A DNA stretch of 64,000 nucleotides from Rhizobium sp. Root1220 (GCF_001426265.1 NZ_LMDG01000032.1:241900-305899); one strand, 5' to 3'; positions 15,654 to 24,841 are shown, counted from the stretch's first letter. Notes: generated by a model not told the origin, from the sequence alone. Translations and numbers: made by a program.

Positions 15654-18104
15654 ATGACCGAAAAACTCGTCATCATCGGCAACGGCATGGCGCCCGGGCG
15701 CATGCTCGAGCACCTGTTCGAAAAGGCGCCCGGCCAATACCAGGTCACCATTTTCAACGCCGAACCGCGCGTCAACTACGACCGCATCATGCTGTCGCCG
15801 GTTCTATCGGGCGAGAAGACCTACGAACAGATCGTCATCCATGGCGACGGCTGGTACATCGAGCACGGCATCACGCTCTACAAGGGCCACAAGATCGTGG
15901 CCATCGATAGACACGCCAAGACGGTGACCTCGGACCACGGCGTCACCGAGAGCTACGACAGACTGGTGATCGCCACCGGCTCCGTGCCCTTCATCATCCC
16001 CGTTCCCGGCAAGGACCTTCCCGGCGTCATCACCTATCGCGACCTCGACGACGTGCAGGCGATGCTGCTGGCCGCCCAGTCGCGTGAAAAGGCAATCGTC
16101 ATCGGCGGCGGCCTGCTTGGCCTCGAAGCAGCGGCTGGCCTTGCCCAACGCGGCATGGATGTGACTGTGCTGCACGTAATGCCGACATTGATGGAGCGCC
16201 AACTCGATCCGGCTGCAGGATACCTGCTGCAGAAAGCAGTGGAAGAGCGCGGCATCAAGGTGATCTGCAAGGCCAACACCAAGGCGATCATCGGAAACGG
16301 CAAGGTCGAGGGAATCGAACTCGACGACGGCCGCATCATCCCGGCGACGCTGGTCGTCATGGCCGTCGGTATCCGCCCGAATGCGGGCATCGCCAAGGAG
16401 GCCGGCCTTGCCGTCAACCGCGGCATTGTCGTCGACGATGGCATGCGGACTTCTGATGGCAGCATTCTGGCGCTCGGCGAATGCGCCGAAGTCGGCGGGC
16501 AGGTCTACGGCCTCGTCGCCCCGCTCTACGAGATGGCCCGCGTTGCCGCCTCGCATCTCTCGGGCGATGCATCGGCAGCCTTCGTCCACTCCGACACGCC
16601 GACCAAACTCAAGGTCACTGGCATCGAGCTCTATTCGCTCGGCGACTTTGCGGATGGCGACGATCGCCAGGAAATCGTGCTGCGCGACGCCACCGCTGGT
16701 GTCTACAAGCGTCTCGTCCTGAAAGACAACCGGATCATCGGCACCGTTCTCTACGGCGAGACGTCCGACGGTGCTTGGTTCAACGACCTGAAGAAGAAAG
16801 CCACCGATATCTCGGAGATGCGCGACACGCTGATCTTCGGGCAGGCTTACCAGGGAGGGTCGCCGCTGGACCCTATGGCGGCCGTTGCAGCCTTGCCGGA
16901 TGATGCGGAAATCTGCGGCTGCAACGGCGTATGCAAGGGCAAGATCATCTCGACGATCTCTGCCAAGGGCCTGACCTCGCTCGACGATGTTCGCGCCCAC
17001 ACCAAGGCGTCCGCGTCCTGCGGCTCCTGCACCGGCCTTGTCGAACAGCTGATGGCACTGACGCTCGGTGACACCTACAACCCCGCTGCCGTCACCCCGA
17101 TGTGCACCTGCACCGAACTCGGCCATGACGACGTTCGCCGCCTGATCAAGGCCAAGGGCCTGAAAACCATCCCTGCCGTGATGCAGGAACTGGAATGGAA
17201 GACCTCCTGCGGCTGCGCCAAATGTCGGCCGGCGCTGAACTACTACCTCGTCTGCGACTGGCCGGACGAATATGCCGACGACTATCAGTCGCGCTACATC
17301 AACGAGCGCGTCCACGCCAACATCCAGAAGGACGGCACCTATTCGGTGGTGCCGCGCATGTGGGGCGGCGTCACCAATTCCGGCGAGCTGCGCGCGATCG
17401 CCGATGTGGTCGACAAGTTCGAGATACCGATGGTGAAGGTGACGGGCGGCCAGCGCATCGACCTGCTCGGCATCGAGAAGGAAGACCTGCCCGCCGTCTG
17501 GGCCGATCTCGGCAAGGCCGGCTTCATCTCCGGCCAGGCCTATGCCAAGGGCCTGCGCACGGTGAAGACCTGCGTCGGCTCCGACTGGTGCCGCTTCGGC
17601 ACCCAGGATTCCACCGGGCTCGGCATTCGTATCGAGAAATTCATGTGGGGTTCCTGGACACCGGCAAAGCTCAAGCTCGCCGTCTCCGGTTGTCCGCGCA
17701 ACTGCGCGGAAGCGACCTGCAAGGATATCGGCGTGATCTGCGTCGATTCCGGCTTCGAGATCCATTTTGCCGGTGCCGCCGGCCTCGACATCAAGGGCAC
17801 CGAGGTTCTCGGCTTGGTCAGGACCGAAGACGAGGCGCTGGAGTATATCGTGGCGTTGACGCAGATGTACCGGGAGCAGGGTCGTTATCTCGAGCGCATC
17901 TACAAATGGGCCAAGCGCATCGGACTGGAGGAGATCCGCCGCCAGATCATGGGCGATGCCGACAAGCGGCAGGCTTACTATGAACGTTTCGTCTTCAGCC
18001 AGAGCTTCGCGCAGGTAGACCCCTGGTCGGAACGCGTGTCGGGCAAGGACAAGCACGAATTCAAGCCGATGGCGACGATCGGTTATTCCCAGGCGGCAGA
18101 GTAA
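15654..18104 (+). CDS. nirB: Assimilatory NADH nitrite reductase, large subunit
   Basis: An 816-aa cytoplasmic enzyme reducing nitrite to ammonium. The order is an FAD/NAD-binding pyridine-nucleotide disulfide domain (IIGNGMAPGR at the start, VIGGGLLGLEAA near 145), two BFD-like [2Fe-2S] segments (CGCNGVCKG...CGSC about 420-465; CTC...CGCAKC about 483-525), a ferredoxin half-domain, and the siroheme/[4Fe-4S] domain with Cys640, Cys646, Cys680 and Cys684. The start 15654 directly follows nrtC, while an upstream in-frame start would run into nrtC. It needs siroheme, supplied by cysG at the operon end, and NirD as partner. Confidence 0.97.
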   Translation: MTEKLVIIGNGMAPGRMLEHLFEKAPGQYQVTIFNAEPRVNYDRIMLSPVLSGEKTYEQIVIHGDGWYIEHGITLYKGHKIVAIDRHAKTVTSDHGVTESYDRLVIATGSVPFIIPVPGKDLPGVITYRDLDDVQAMLLAAQSREKAIVIGGGLLGLEAAAGLAQRGMDVTVLHVMPTLMERQLDPAAGYLLQKAVEERGIKVICKANTKAIIGNGKVEGIELDDGRIIPATLVVMAVGIRPNAGIAKEAGLAVNRGIVVDDGMRTSDGSILALGECAEVGGQVYGLVAPLYEMARVAASHLSGDASAAFVHSDTPTKLKVTGIELYSLGDFADGDDRQEIVLRDATAGVYKRLVLKDNRIIGTVLYGETSDGAWFNDLKKKATDISEMRDTLIFGQAYQGGSPLDPMAAVAALPDDAEICGCNGVCKGKIISTISAKGLTSLDDVRAHTKASASCGSCTGLVEQLMALTLGDTYNPAAVTPMCTCTELGHDDVRRLIKAKGLKTIPAVMQELEWKTSCGCAKCRPALNYYLVCDWPDEYADDYQSRYINERVHANIQKDGTYSVVPRMWGGVTNSGELRAIADVVDKFEIPMVKVTGGQRIDLLGIEKEDLPAVWADLGKAGFISGQAYAKGLRTVKTCVGSDWCRFGTQDSTGLGIRIEKFMWGSWTPAKLKLAVSGCPRNCAEATCKDIGVICVDSGFEIHFAGAAGLDIKGTEVLGLVRTEDEALEYIVALTQMYREQGRYLERIYKWAKRIGLEEIRRQIMGDADKRQAYYERFVFSQSFAQVDPWSERVSGKDKHEFKPMATIGYSQAAE

Positions 18105-18114
18105 GGAGATGGAT

Positions 18115-18444
18115 ATGAACTGGCATCCGATCGGCGACATCTCCGATATCCCGCTGCGAGGCGCCCGCTGCGTGAAGACGCCACAAGGCAAGATCGCCGT
18201 CTTCCGCACCGCCGAAAACGAGGTCTTCGCCATCGAAGATCACTGCCCGCACAGGGGCGGCCCGCTCAGCCAGGGGATCGTTCATGCGAGAGCCGTGACC
18301 TGCCCGCTGCACAACTGGGTCATCTCGCTGGAAACCGGCAAGGCGCTTGGCGCCGATGAAGGCCAAGTTCGCACCATTGCGGTGAGGAACGAGAACGGCG
18401 CCCTCTTCATCGCCCTCGAAAGCCTGATGATGGCGGCAGAATAG
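18115..18444 (+). CDS. nirD: Nitrite reductase small subunit (Rieske-like)
   Basis: A 109-aa NirD with a Rieske [2Fe-2S] ligand pattern: CPHRGGPLSQG and CPLHNWVI. It therefore has both Cys-His pairs, unlike the enterobacterial NirD form that lacks them. ATG 18115 is favoured because GGAG ends 6 bases before it. The ATG at 18109 directly abuts that ribosome site and is less likely. It forms the active NADH-nitrite reductase with NirB. The stop TAG abuts the nasA ATG with no gap. Confidence 0.94.
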   Translation: MNWHPIGDISDIPLRGARCVKTPQGKIAVFRTAENEVFAIEDHCPHRGGPLSQGIVHARAVTCPLHNWVISLETGKALGADEGQVRTIAVRNENGALFIALESLMMAAE

Positions 18445-21102
18445 ATGGCAGCGGAGGTCAAAACCACCTGTCCCTATTGCGGTGTCGGCTGCGGCGTGAT
18501 CGCCAAGGTCGCCGATGACGGTGCTGTTTCCGTCAAAGGTGACCCCGATCATCCGGCCAATTTCGGCAGGCTTTGCTCGAAGGGCTCGGCGCTCGCCGAA
18601 ACCATCGATCTCGACGGACGCATCCTGCATCCGGAAATCGGCGGACAGCCCGCGTCCTGGGACAAAGCGCTTGATCTCGTCGCCGGCAATTTCCTGCAGG
18701 CCATTGCCGAGCACGGGCCGGACTCCGTCGCCTTCTACGTCTCCGGCCAGCTTCTGACCGAGGATTATTACGTTGCCAACAAGCTGATGAAAGGCTTCAT
18801 CGGCTCCGGCAACATCGACACCAATTCTCGCCTCTGCATGTCGTCCTCCGTCGCCGGTCATCGCCGTGCCTTCGGCGCCGATACCGTGCCGGGCACCTAC
18901 GAGGATATCGAGCTTGCCGACCTCGTCATCCTCACCGGCTCCAACCTCGCCTGGTGCCACCCGGTCATCTATCAGCGGCTGGCGGCGGCCAAGGCCGCCC
19001 GTCCCTCGATGAAGGTCGTCGTCATCGACCCGCGCCGGACGATGACGGCAGATATTGCCGACCTGCATCTGGCGATCCGGCCCGACAGCGATGTGGCGCT
19101 GTTCGTCGGTCTGTTCGCCCACCTGATCTCCGCCAACGCCATCGATCAGAACTATGTCGCCGAACACACCAACGGTTTCGCCGAAGCCTTCGCCGCTGCT
19201 TCAGCAGTCACGTTCAGCGACGTGCTGGACCAGACCGGCCTGCCGGCTATGCAGCTTCGCGAATTCTACAGGCTGTTCGCCACAACAGAAAAGGTCGTCA
19301 CCTGCTATAGCCAGGGCGTCAACCAGTCCTCGACGGGCACCGACAAGGTCAACGCGATCATCAACTGCCATCTCGCGACCGGCCGCATCGGCCGGCCTGG
19401 CATGGGGCCGTTTTCACTGACCGGGCAGCCCAACGCCATGGGCGGCCGCGAGGTCGGCGGCCTGGCCAATATGCTTGCCGCTCACATGGCGATAGAAAAT
19501 CCCGAAGATCGCGACCGCGTCCAGCGCTTCTGGCAGTCACCGGCGATTGCGCAGAAGCCCGGCCTGAAGGCCGTCGACATGTTCAAGGCGGTGGCGGACG
19601 GCCGGATCAAGGCGCTGTGGATCATGGCGACCAACCCTGTCGTCTCGATGCCGGATGCGGATGCTGTCGAGGCTTCCATCAAAGCGTGTCCATTCGTTGT
19701 CGTCTCCGACATCCTGCGGGACACCGATACGACCCGCCATGCAGAGGTCCTTCTGCCGTCTCTTGGCTGGGGTGAAAAGAGCGGCACGGTCACCAATTCC
19801 GAGCGTCGCATCTCCCGTCAGCGGTCCTTCCTCGATGTTCCGGGCGAGGCCCGCGCCGACTGGTGGCAGCTTGCCGAGGTGGCACGGCGCATGGGCTTTG
19901 ACCGTGCATTCGATTTCGCATCCCTGGCCGAGATCTTTGCGGAGCACGCGTGCCTCTCAGCTTTCGAAAACGATGGCAGCCGTGATTTCGACATCGGTGC
20001 CTATGCTGCGATCGACGTGCCAGCCTATGACGCATTGCCTTCGTTTCAATGGCCTCAGCCAGGAGGCAACGCACCCGCAGAGACCCGTTTCTTCGCCAAA
20101 GGCGGCTTTTATCACACCGACGGCAAGGCGCGCTTCGTCGCCGTCGAGCCCGCCGCTTCGGATCGGATCGATGCCGAGTATCCCTTCACGCTGAACACCG
20201 GCCGCATCCGAGACCAGTGGCACACGATGACGCGAACGGGAAAAAGCGCCCGCCTTTCTGCCCATATCGCAGAGCCTTTTGCCGAACTTCACCCGCGCGA
20301 CGCACTGGAAATCGGTATCGGCAATGCCGAGCTTGTCGAGATCGAGAGCCCGCATGGTAAATCGGTCGTTCGCGCATTGATCACCGGACGGCAGGCCCGT
20401 GGCAGCATTTTTGTGCCGATGCACTGGAACGACCAGTTCGCAGCGAAGGCTCGTATCGATGCAGTGGTCGCGCCGGTCACGGATCCCAATTCCGGCCAGC
20501 CGGCTTTGAAGAATGTCGCGGTCGCAGCACGTCGCTTCAAAACAAAGCACTACGGATTCGCCGTATCTGCCGCCAAGCCGGAGGGTATCGATGCCGCCTA
20601 CTGGGCCATGGCAAAGGCGGCTGGCGGCTGGCGGCTGGAGCTTGGCTTCGATCAGCCCATCGAAGATTGGTGCGGCTGGTGTCGCGAGACGTTCACCGTT
20701 CCAGAGCATATCGAACCGCTTGGCTATGCCGACCGGCAATCCGGCGATCTCAGGTTCGCTTTCTTCGACGGCGAGCGGCTGCTTGCCGCACTGTTCCTTG
20801 CGAGCGAACCCGTGGCCGTCGCCCGCAACTGGGCAATCTCGCAGCTCGCGGTCGACCATGATGAGCTGCGCAAACGCTTCTCGCTCGTCGCCGGACGCCC
20901 CGGCGCCGACAAGCCCGATCCGGGCGCAACCGTCTGCTCGTGCTTCAGCGTCGGAGTCAACCAGATCGTCGCCGCCGTTCGCGAAGGGTGCCATAGCGTC
21001 GAGGCAGTCGGAAAGCAGATCAACGCCGGAAGCAATTGCGGCTCATGTCGCGCCGAGATCAGGGGGATTATCGATGGATGTCTTGCAGCTGCCGCGGAAT
21101 GA
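18445..21102 (+). CDS. nasA: Assimilatory nitrate reductase, catalytic subunit
   Basis: An 885-aa cytoplasmic molybdopterin enzyme of the NasA/NarB/FdhF superfamily that reduces nitrate to nitrite. The N-terminal [4Fe-4S] motif is CPYCGVGCG (Cys9, Cys12, Cys16) with the fourth Cys in LCSKG. Molybdopterin-binding blocks include SRLCMSSSVAGHRRAFG and LTGQPNAMGGREVGG, and the C-terminal MopB domain starts near 580. An extra C-terminal BFD-like [2Fe-2S] segment (CSCFSVGVNQ...NCGSC, about 828-870) is present, as in NasA types that take electrons from NADH or flavoprotein partners. No signal peptide. It overlaps cysG by 29 bases. The name narB is also used for this gene. Confidence 0.96.
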   Translation: MAAEVKTTCPYCGVGCGVIAKVADDGAVSVKGDPDHPANFGRLCSKGSALAETIDLDGRILHPEIGGQPASWDKALDLVAGNFLQAIAEHGPDSVAFYVSGQLLTEDYYVANKLMKGFIGSGNIDTNSRLCMSSSVAGHRRAFGADTVPGTYEDIELADLVILTGSNLAWCHPVIYQRLAAAKAARPSMKVVVIDPRRTMTADIADLHLAIRPDSDVALFVGLFAHLISANAIDQNYVAEHTNGFAEAFAAASAVTFSDVLDQTGLPAMQLREFYRLFATTEKVVTCYSQGVNQSSTGTDKVNAIINCHLATGRIGRPGMGPFSLTGQPNAMGGREVGGLANMLAAHMAIENPEDRDRVQRFWQSPAIAQKPGLKAVDMFKAVADGRIKALWIMATNPVVSMPDADAVEASIKACPFVVVSDILRDTDTTRHAEVLLPSLGWGEKSGTVTNSERRISRQRSFLDVPGEARADWWQLAEVARRMGFDRAFDFASLAEIFAEHACLSAFENDGSRDFDIGAYAAIDVPAYDALPSFQWPQPGGNAPAETRFFAKGGFYHTDGKARFVAVEPAASDRIDAEYPFTLNTGRIRDQWHTMTRTGKSARLSAHIAEPFAELHPRDALEIGIGNAELVEIESPHGKSVVRALITGRQARGSIFVPMHWNDQFAAKARIDAVVAPVTDPNSGQPALKNVAVAARRFKTKHYGFAVSAAKPEGIDAAYWAMAKAAGGWRLELGFDQPIEDWCGWCRETFTVPEHIEPLGYADRQSGDLRFAFFDGERLLAALFLASEPVAVARNWAISQLAVDHDELRKRFSLVAGRPGADKPDPGATVCSCFSVGVNQIVAAVREGCHSVEAVGKQINAGSNCGSCRAEIRGIIDGCLAAAAE

Positions 21103-22573
21103 AACGCCCGCGCGAATGGAACGGCTCGCCAAGCTTCCGGTTTTCTGGGCATTGGAAGGCAAGCGTGTCGTCATTGCCGGTGGATCGGATGCTGCATGTT
21201 GGAAGGCCGAGTTGTTGGCTGCTTGCGGAGCACACGTCCATGTTTATGCCGACCGGCTCTCCGAGACGTTTGAGGTACTAATCCGGCGCGGCGCCGAACA
21301 TCCAAAAGGCGGCTTCACTCATCACTTGCGGGACTGGGACGTGGCAACCATCGCCGGTTCGGCCATGGCCATTGCCGACTGCGAAAACGACGAGGAAGCG
21401 CGCGCATTCTTCGACGCCGCTCGCATGGCCGGGGTGCCGGTCAATGTCATCGACAAGCCCGCCTTCTGCCAGTTCCAGTTCGGCTCGATTGTCAATCGTT
21501 CGCCGGTAGTCGTTTCCATTTCGACCGATGGCGCAGCGCCGATCCTCGCTCAGGCAATCCGCCGTCGGATCGAGACCTTGCTCCCACGGACCCTAAAAGA
21601 CTGGGCAGAGCTTGCTCAGTCTTTGCGGGAGGCGATCAACGAGCGGCTTGCATCAGGCCCGTTGCGCCGTGCGTTCTGGGAACGCTTTGTCGACCGTGCC
21701 TTTTCAAGTCGCGATACGCCGGAGGAGGGCGCTGGCGGGCTGCTTCTGAAGGAAGCCGAAAGGCTTCGGGAAGCGCCCGCCTACACTTCCGGCGTTGGTC
21801 GCGTCACGCTGGTTGGTGCCGGCCCCGGTGACGCGGAGCTATTGACGCTCAAGGCCGTCCGCGCACTGCAGGCGGCCGATGTCATCCTCTTTGACGATCT
21901 CGTGTCGGCGGAGGTGCTGGAACTCGCCCGTCGCGAGGCGAAGCGCATGCTGGTGGGGAAACGCGGCGGCCGCACCAGCTGCCGCCAGGAAGATATCAAC
22001 GAAATGATGGTCAAGCTCGCCAAGGCAGGAAAACACGTTGTTCGTCTGAAATCGGGCGACCCGATGATCTTCGGGCGTGCAGGAGAGGAGATTGCCCATC
22101 TCGATCGTGAGGGTATCCCCGTCGACGTCATTCCCGGCATTACGGCCGCCAGTGCCATGGCCTCGCGCCTGGGCATTTCGCTGACGCACCGTGATCATGC
22201 GCAAAGCGTACGTCTGATCACCGGCCATTCCCGCCACGGCGGGCTGCCGGCCGATATAGACTGGCAGACCGTCGCCGACCCACAGACGACCACGATCTTT
22301 TACATGGGCGGTCGGACAGCCTCGCGTATTGCGGATGCAATGATCGCACATGGCATGTCGCCCTCAACGCCGGCCCTGATCATGAGCGACGTCAGTCGCC
22401 CGACACAGACAGAATGGCGCGGCAACCTGGACACGGTTTTGGATGGCATCGCGGCGATCGGCTACGACAATCCCGTCCTGATAGCGGTAGGTACTGCCCT
22501 TGCTGCTCGAGTAGTCGCAGGGAGCGTAACTGAACGTAACGAAACGCCGGGATGGCGATCGAAGCATCGGTGA
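21074..22573 (+). CDS. cysG: Siroheme synthase (trifunctional CysG)
   Basis: A 499-aa fusion. The N-terminal half is the precorrin-2 dehydrogenase/sirohydrochlorin ferrochelatase (VVIAGGSDAACWKAELL, then INKPAF-like VIDKPAFCQFQFGS). The C-terminal half, from about residue 235, is uroporphyrinogen-III methyltransferase (VTLVGAGPGDAELLTLKA, VVRLKSGDPMIFGRAGEE, PGITAASA). The family's NAD motif GxGxxA reads AGGSDAAC here, a slight variation. ATG 21074 has AGGGGG 8 bases upstream and overlaps the nasA end, indicating coupling. It supplies siroheme for NirB. It is the last gene of the nitrate operon. Confidence 0.95.
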   Translation: MDVLQLPRNETPARMERLAKLPVFWALEGKRVVIAGGSDAACWKAELLAACGAHVHVYADRLSETFEVLIRRGAEHPKGGFTHHLRDWDVATIAGSAMAIADCENDEEARAFFDAARMAGVPVNVIDKPAFCQFQFGSIVNRSPVVVSISTDGAAPILAQAIRRRIETLLPRTLKDWAELAQSLREAINERLASGPLRRAFWERFVDRAFSSRDTPEEGAGGLLLKEAERLREAPAYTSGVGRVTLVGAGPGDAELLTLKAVRALQAADVILFDDLVSAEVLELARREAKRMLVGKRGGRTSCRQEDINEMMVKLAKAGKHVVRLKSGDPMIFGRAGEEIAHLDREGIPVDVIPGITAASAMASRLGISLTHRDHAQSVRLITGHSRHGGLPADIDWQTVADPQTTTIFYMGGRTASRIADAMIAHGMSPSTPALIMSDVSRPTQTEWRGNLDTVLDGIAAIGYDNPVLIAVGTALAARVVAGSVTERNETPGWRSKHR

Positions 22574-23005
22574 CGGGGTCGTGCGCTATTCTGCTGGTTC
22601 GCCGTCTCGCGTTTTTCGAGCTCGCAAGGACACCGCGTTTTCCTAGGACCGCAACTGGCGACGTCGCAAGAATTATGCATGCACGGTGCATGGCGGTATT
22701 GATATATCAGGTGTCGCTTGTAAGCTGTCCGATAAACGCAAACGGGTATATCTCGTCTCGCGAATTCAACCGGTTTAGCAGTGCATCTAAGACGTTATGC
22801 GATCTCAATATGCGGAACGGATCTTCACCGGTATCCGAAATGCGACCTTGTCATCCTGACCCGCAGTTGCCCGATCAGGCAAGTGCGACTGCCGAATTCC
22901 ACGTTGTGTGGAACTGACGAACTAGGGCCATACGTTTCCCGATGATTAACCCGGGCTATCGCCAGCATAGCGCGCATGCAGAATTCATTGACATCTGGAG
23001 TCAGA
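22574..23005. other. Intergenic region after the nitrate operon
   Basis: 432 bases without a convincing gene and without a clear intrinsic terminator for cysG. It contains a 15-bp dyad at 22678-22692 and, nearby, GATATATC. The longest plus-strand open frame here overlaps the cysG end and has no coding signature. Confidence 0.5.
22678..22692. repeat. 15-bp dyad CATGCAC-G-GTGCATG
   Basis: Two perfect 7-bp arms around one central base, about 105 bases after cysG. It may be an operator for the downstream small-protein genes or part of a weak transcript end. It is not an NtrC site, because the half-sites lack the usual spacer. Confidence 0.5.
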
Positions 23006-23152
23006 ATGAACTCGAAAACCGCAGTCATTCTCTGCGTCGCATCATCTTTTGCCGGGGCCATCTCCGCCACACAGGACATCGACGAGTTGTCGCTGGTCCT
23101 CCTCGTTATCGGCGACACTACTTGTCGTGGCCAACTGCCGACCGGCAGCTAG
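23006..23152 (+). CDS. Small putative exported peptide, 48 aa
   Basis: ATG 23006 has GGAG 5 bases upstream. The predicted chain opens with a classic Sec signal (MNSKTAVILCVASSFAGA, then ISA as a cleavage site) and leaves a mature part of only about 27 residues (TQDIDELSLVLLVIGDTTC region) before a TAG at 23150. The coding strand matches the next three exported proteins. It may be a genuine small secreted peptide or the 5' end of a longer decayed gene, since no continuation in another frame is clear. Function unknown. Confidence 0.45.
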   Translation: MNSKTAVILCVASSFAGAISATQDIDELSLVLLVIGDTTCRGQLPTGS

Positions 23153-23219
23153 CATATCGGCGATCGCGGGCAATGCTGCTCCAGTTACCCACCGAGAAGT
23201 GAACCAAAAGGGGATTTCC

Positions 23220-23699
23220 ATGAGCATTCCAAAGAACACCAGCAGCTTGATGCTGGGCTTGGCCATGCTGGCCGGTACCGCCGGATCAAGCCATGCCGAC
23301 GTTGCCAAGATCGGCATACTCTCGTGTGACGTTTCGAAAGGCGTGGGAGAAATTCTCACGCGCAAACAGTCGCTCAATTGCCTGTTCAAACCGGACAGCG
23401 GGTCGCAGGAGGCCTATACCGGTAGCATCAACGAATACGGACTGGAGATCGGCAAGGTCGATCAAGGGCATCTGATCTGGGGCGTCGCAACCGCGATGCG
23501 CGGTGTGCCGAAAGGTGCGCTTGCCGGTACGTATGTGGGTGTTGGCGCCGGTGCATCGCTCGGCGTTGGGGCAGGCGCGAACGCTCTGGTCGGCGGCAGC
23601 GACCAGTCTTTTTCGTTGCAGCCGCTGTCGGTTGACGGCGAGACCGGCATAAACATCGCAACCGGCGTGCTGAAGGTCACCCTGACCGCCGCCAAGTAA
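23220..23699 (+). CDS. DUF992-family exported protein
   Basis: A 159-aa protein with a Sec signal peptide (SSLMLGLAMLAGTAGSSHA, cleavage near residue 27). It is followed by the DUF992 pattern: KIGILSCDVSKGVG, LNCLFKPD, EAYTGSINEYGLEIGKVDQG, then a glycine/alanine-rich loop (AGTYVGVGAGASLGVGAGANAL) and a C-terminal LQPLSVDGETGIN. The family is common in Rhizobiales and has no established function. ATG 23220 has AGGGG at suitable distance. Likely periplasmic or outer-membrane associated. Confidence 0.85.
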   Translation: MSIPKNTSSLMLGLAMLAGTAGSSHADVAKIGILSCDVSKGVGEILTRKQSLNCLFKPDSGSQEAYTGSINEYGLEIGKVDQGHLIWGVATAMRGVPKGALAGTYVGVGAGASLGVGAGANALVGGSDQSFSLQPLSVDGETGINIATGVLKVTLTAAK

Positions 23700-23713
23700 G
23701 CAGAGGGAATGAC

Positions 23714-23989
23714 ATGTCGGAAACAATCTTGGCTCGTCGCCACCTGGTTGCCGGAATGGGTTTTGTCTTGGCCGCGGGATCAGTGACGTCGCTTGCGACG
23801 TCGGCGGCCATGGCCGAACAGGGCAACATGGACGCTGCAATGCGTCAGCTCGGCAACGCGCTGGAGTCGCTTCGGCGCGCCACACCGAACAAGGGTGGCC
23901 ACAAGGAACGCGCAGTTGGCCTCATCGAACAGGCTATGGCCGAGGTGCAGGCTGGCATCGACTATGCCGCCGAGCATGGCGGCGGCTGA
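23714..23989 (+). CDS. Small exported protein of unknown function, 91 aa
   Basis: The N-terminus has ARRHLVAGMGFVLAAGSV and a probable cleavage after SAAMA. A twin-arginine followed by a hydrophobic stretch makes Tat export possible. The mature part is short and helical (AMRQLGNALESLRRA, then IEQAMAEVQAGIDYAAEHGGG) with an amphipathic repeat look. A GAGGGA ribosome site lies about 6 bases upstream. It follows the DUF992 gene by 14 bases and is probably co-transcribed with it. I do not recognise a named family. Confidence 0.75.
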   Translation: MSETILARRHLVAGMGFVLAAGSVTSLATSAAMAEQGNMDAAMRQLGNALESLRRATPNKGGHKERAVGLIEQAMAEVQAGIDYAAEHGGG

Positions 23990-24040
23990 GCACTTCCCGT
24001 CGCTTAAGCAGTAAACGCCGATACAACAAGGAACTCATCA

Positions 24041-24757
24041 ATGACACGTTCAGACGCAAGCGCCCTTCTGCTCGCAGGTACTTTGACACTTTTGTGCGGT
24101 GCCGCTCTGGCGCAAGACGCCACAAAGAAACCGCATGTACCTCTGGAAAAAACCGTCGGCCAGGTCACCCAGAAGGCGCCGGTGGCCTCGCTGTTGGTGG
24201 TGAACGCGGAAGGCGCAAAGCTCGAAGGGGATAAACTGGTCCTGACCGGTGTCGCCAGGAATTCGATCGTCTTTGCCGACCGCCCTGTCCGCGCAGCCGG
24301 CCATATCGCCACCGAGGAAATCGTCAAGCAGTGGGGCGAGGGGTCGGATAGTTTCGACAAGGATCCACCGAACGCTACCGTTTCCGTTCTCGGTGGCGGA
24401 AGTGACGTCAGCGATGCAGTCGTCACCCTCAGAGCTCCGAAGCTTGACGGCAGCACACTAACATTCGATGTGTCGATCCTCGAAGGCAACCTAGCCGGGG
24501 CTACCGGACCGACCGCAGTCTTCATCGATCACTGGCGCGGATGGAATAATGCCGGCTGGTACGGGCTCGGAGTGGCATCGGGTGCGGCTCTCGGAGCAGA
24601 GTTTGCGGGTCCGCGCTACGTCGAGCCCTATTATCCGCCGGCATACTACCCGCCGGCCGTCGCCAACCCTTGCCCTCCCGGCTACTGGATCGGACCGTGG
24701 GGTCATTGCCGCGATACGCCATATCATGGCCGCCTCCCCAACGGCAGCTGGCAGTAA
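24041..24757 (+). CDS. Exported protein with GCG_CRPN-like C-terminal tail
   Basis: A 238-aa protein with a Sec signal (ALLLAGTLTLLCGAALAQ). The middle (about 40-160) is beta-rich with no known domain; it contains SIVFADRPVRAAGHI and a gene-typical VIDHWRGWNNAGWYGLG-like segment (read FIDHWRGWNNAGW). The tail has a tandem PYYPPAYYPPA and ends PCPPGYWIGPWGHCRDTPYHG, like short Cys-Gly-Pro tails found on many small rhizobial secreted proteins. AAGGA lies 8 bases before ATG 24041. It is probably in one unit with the three upstream genes. Function unknown. Confidence 0.8.
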   Translation: MTRSDASALLLAGTLTLLCGAALAQDATKKPHVPLEKTVGQVTQKAPVASLLVVNAEGAKLEGDKLVLTGVARNSIVFADRPVRAAGHIATEEIVKQWGEGSDSFDKDPPNATVSVLGGGSDVSDAVVTLRAPKLDGSTLTFDVSILEGNLAGATGPTAVFIDHWRGWNNAGWYGLGVASGAALGAEFAGPRYVEPYYPPAYYPPAVANPCPPGYWIGPWGHCRDTPYHGRLPNGSWQ

Positions 24758-24763
24758 GCAGTT

Positions 24764-24794
24764 CCATGGGGCAGAGGTGTACTCTGCCCCATGG
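24764..24794. terminator. 13-bp hairpin between convergent genes
   Basis: Arms CCATGGGGCAGAG (24764-24776) and its exact complement (24782-24794) flank a 5-nt loop, 7 bases after the stop of the exported-protein gene and before the end of the convergent efflux operon. No T-run follows, so intrinsic termination is less certain than at 3665-3714. Confidence 0.65.
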
Positions 24795-24841
24795 CACCGG
24801 TAAGGTCGGATTCGTCCGTCCACGGGATGCCGCGACAAGCC

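Noticed and set aside
15804..18233. An 809-codon open frame antisense to nirB
   Set aside because: It lies fully opposite nirB, whose motifs are intact. High GC at third positions often opens the antisense frame. Its protein has no domain and odd His/Asp/Arg-rich composition.
19957..20994. A 345-codon antisense frame in nasA
   Set aside because: It is a shadow of a conserved molybdopterin enzyme, with no ribosome site or domain.
22552..22917. A 121-codon plus-strand frame after cysG
   Set aside because: It overlaps the cysG end in another frame, lacks a ribosome site and shows no protein-like pattern.
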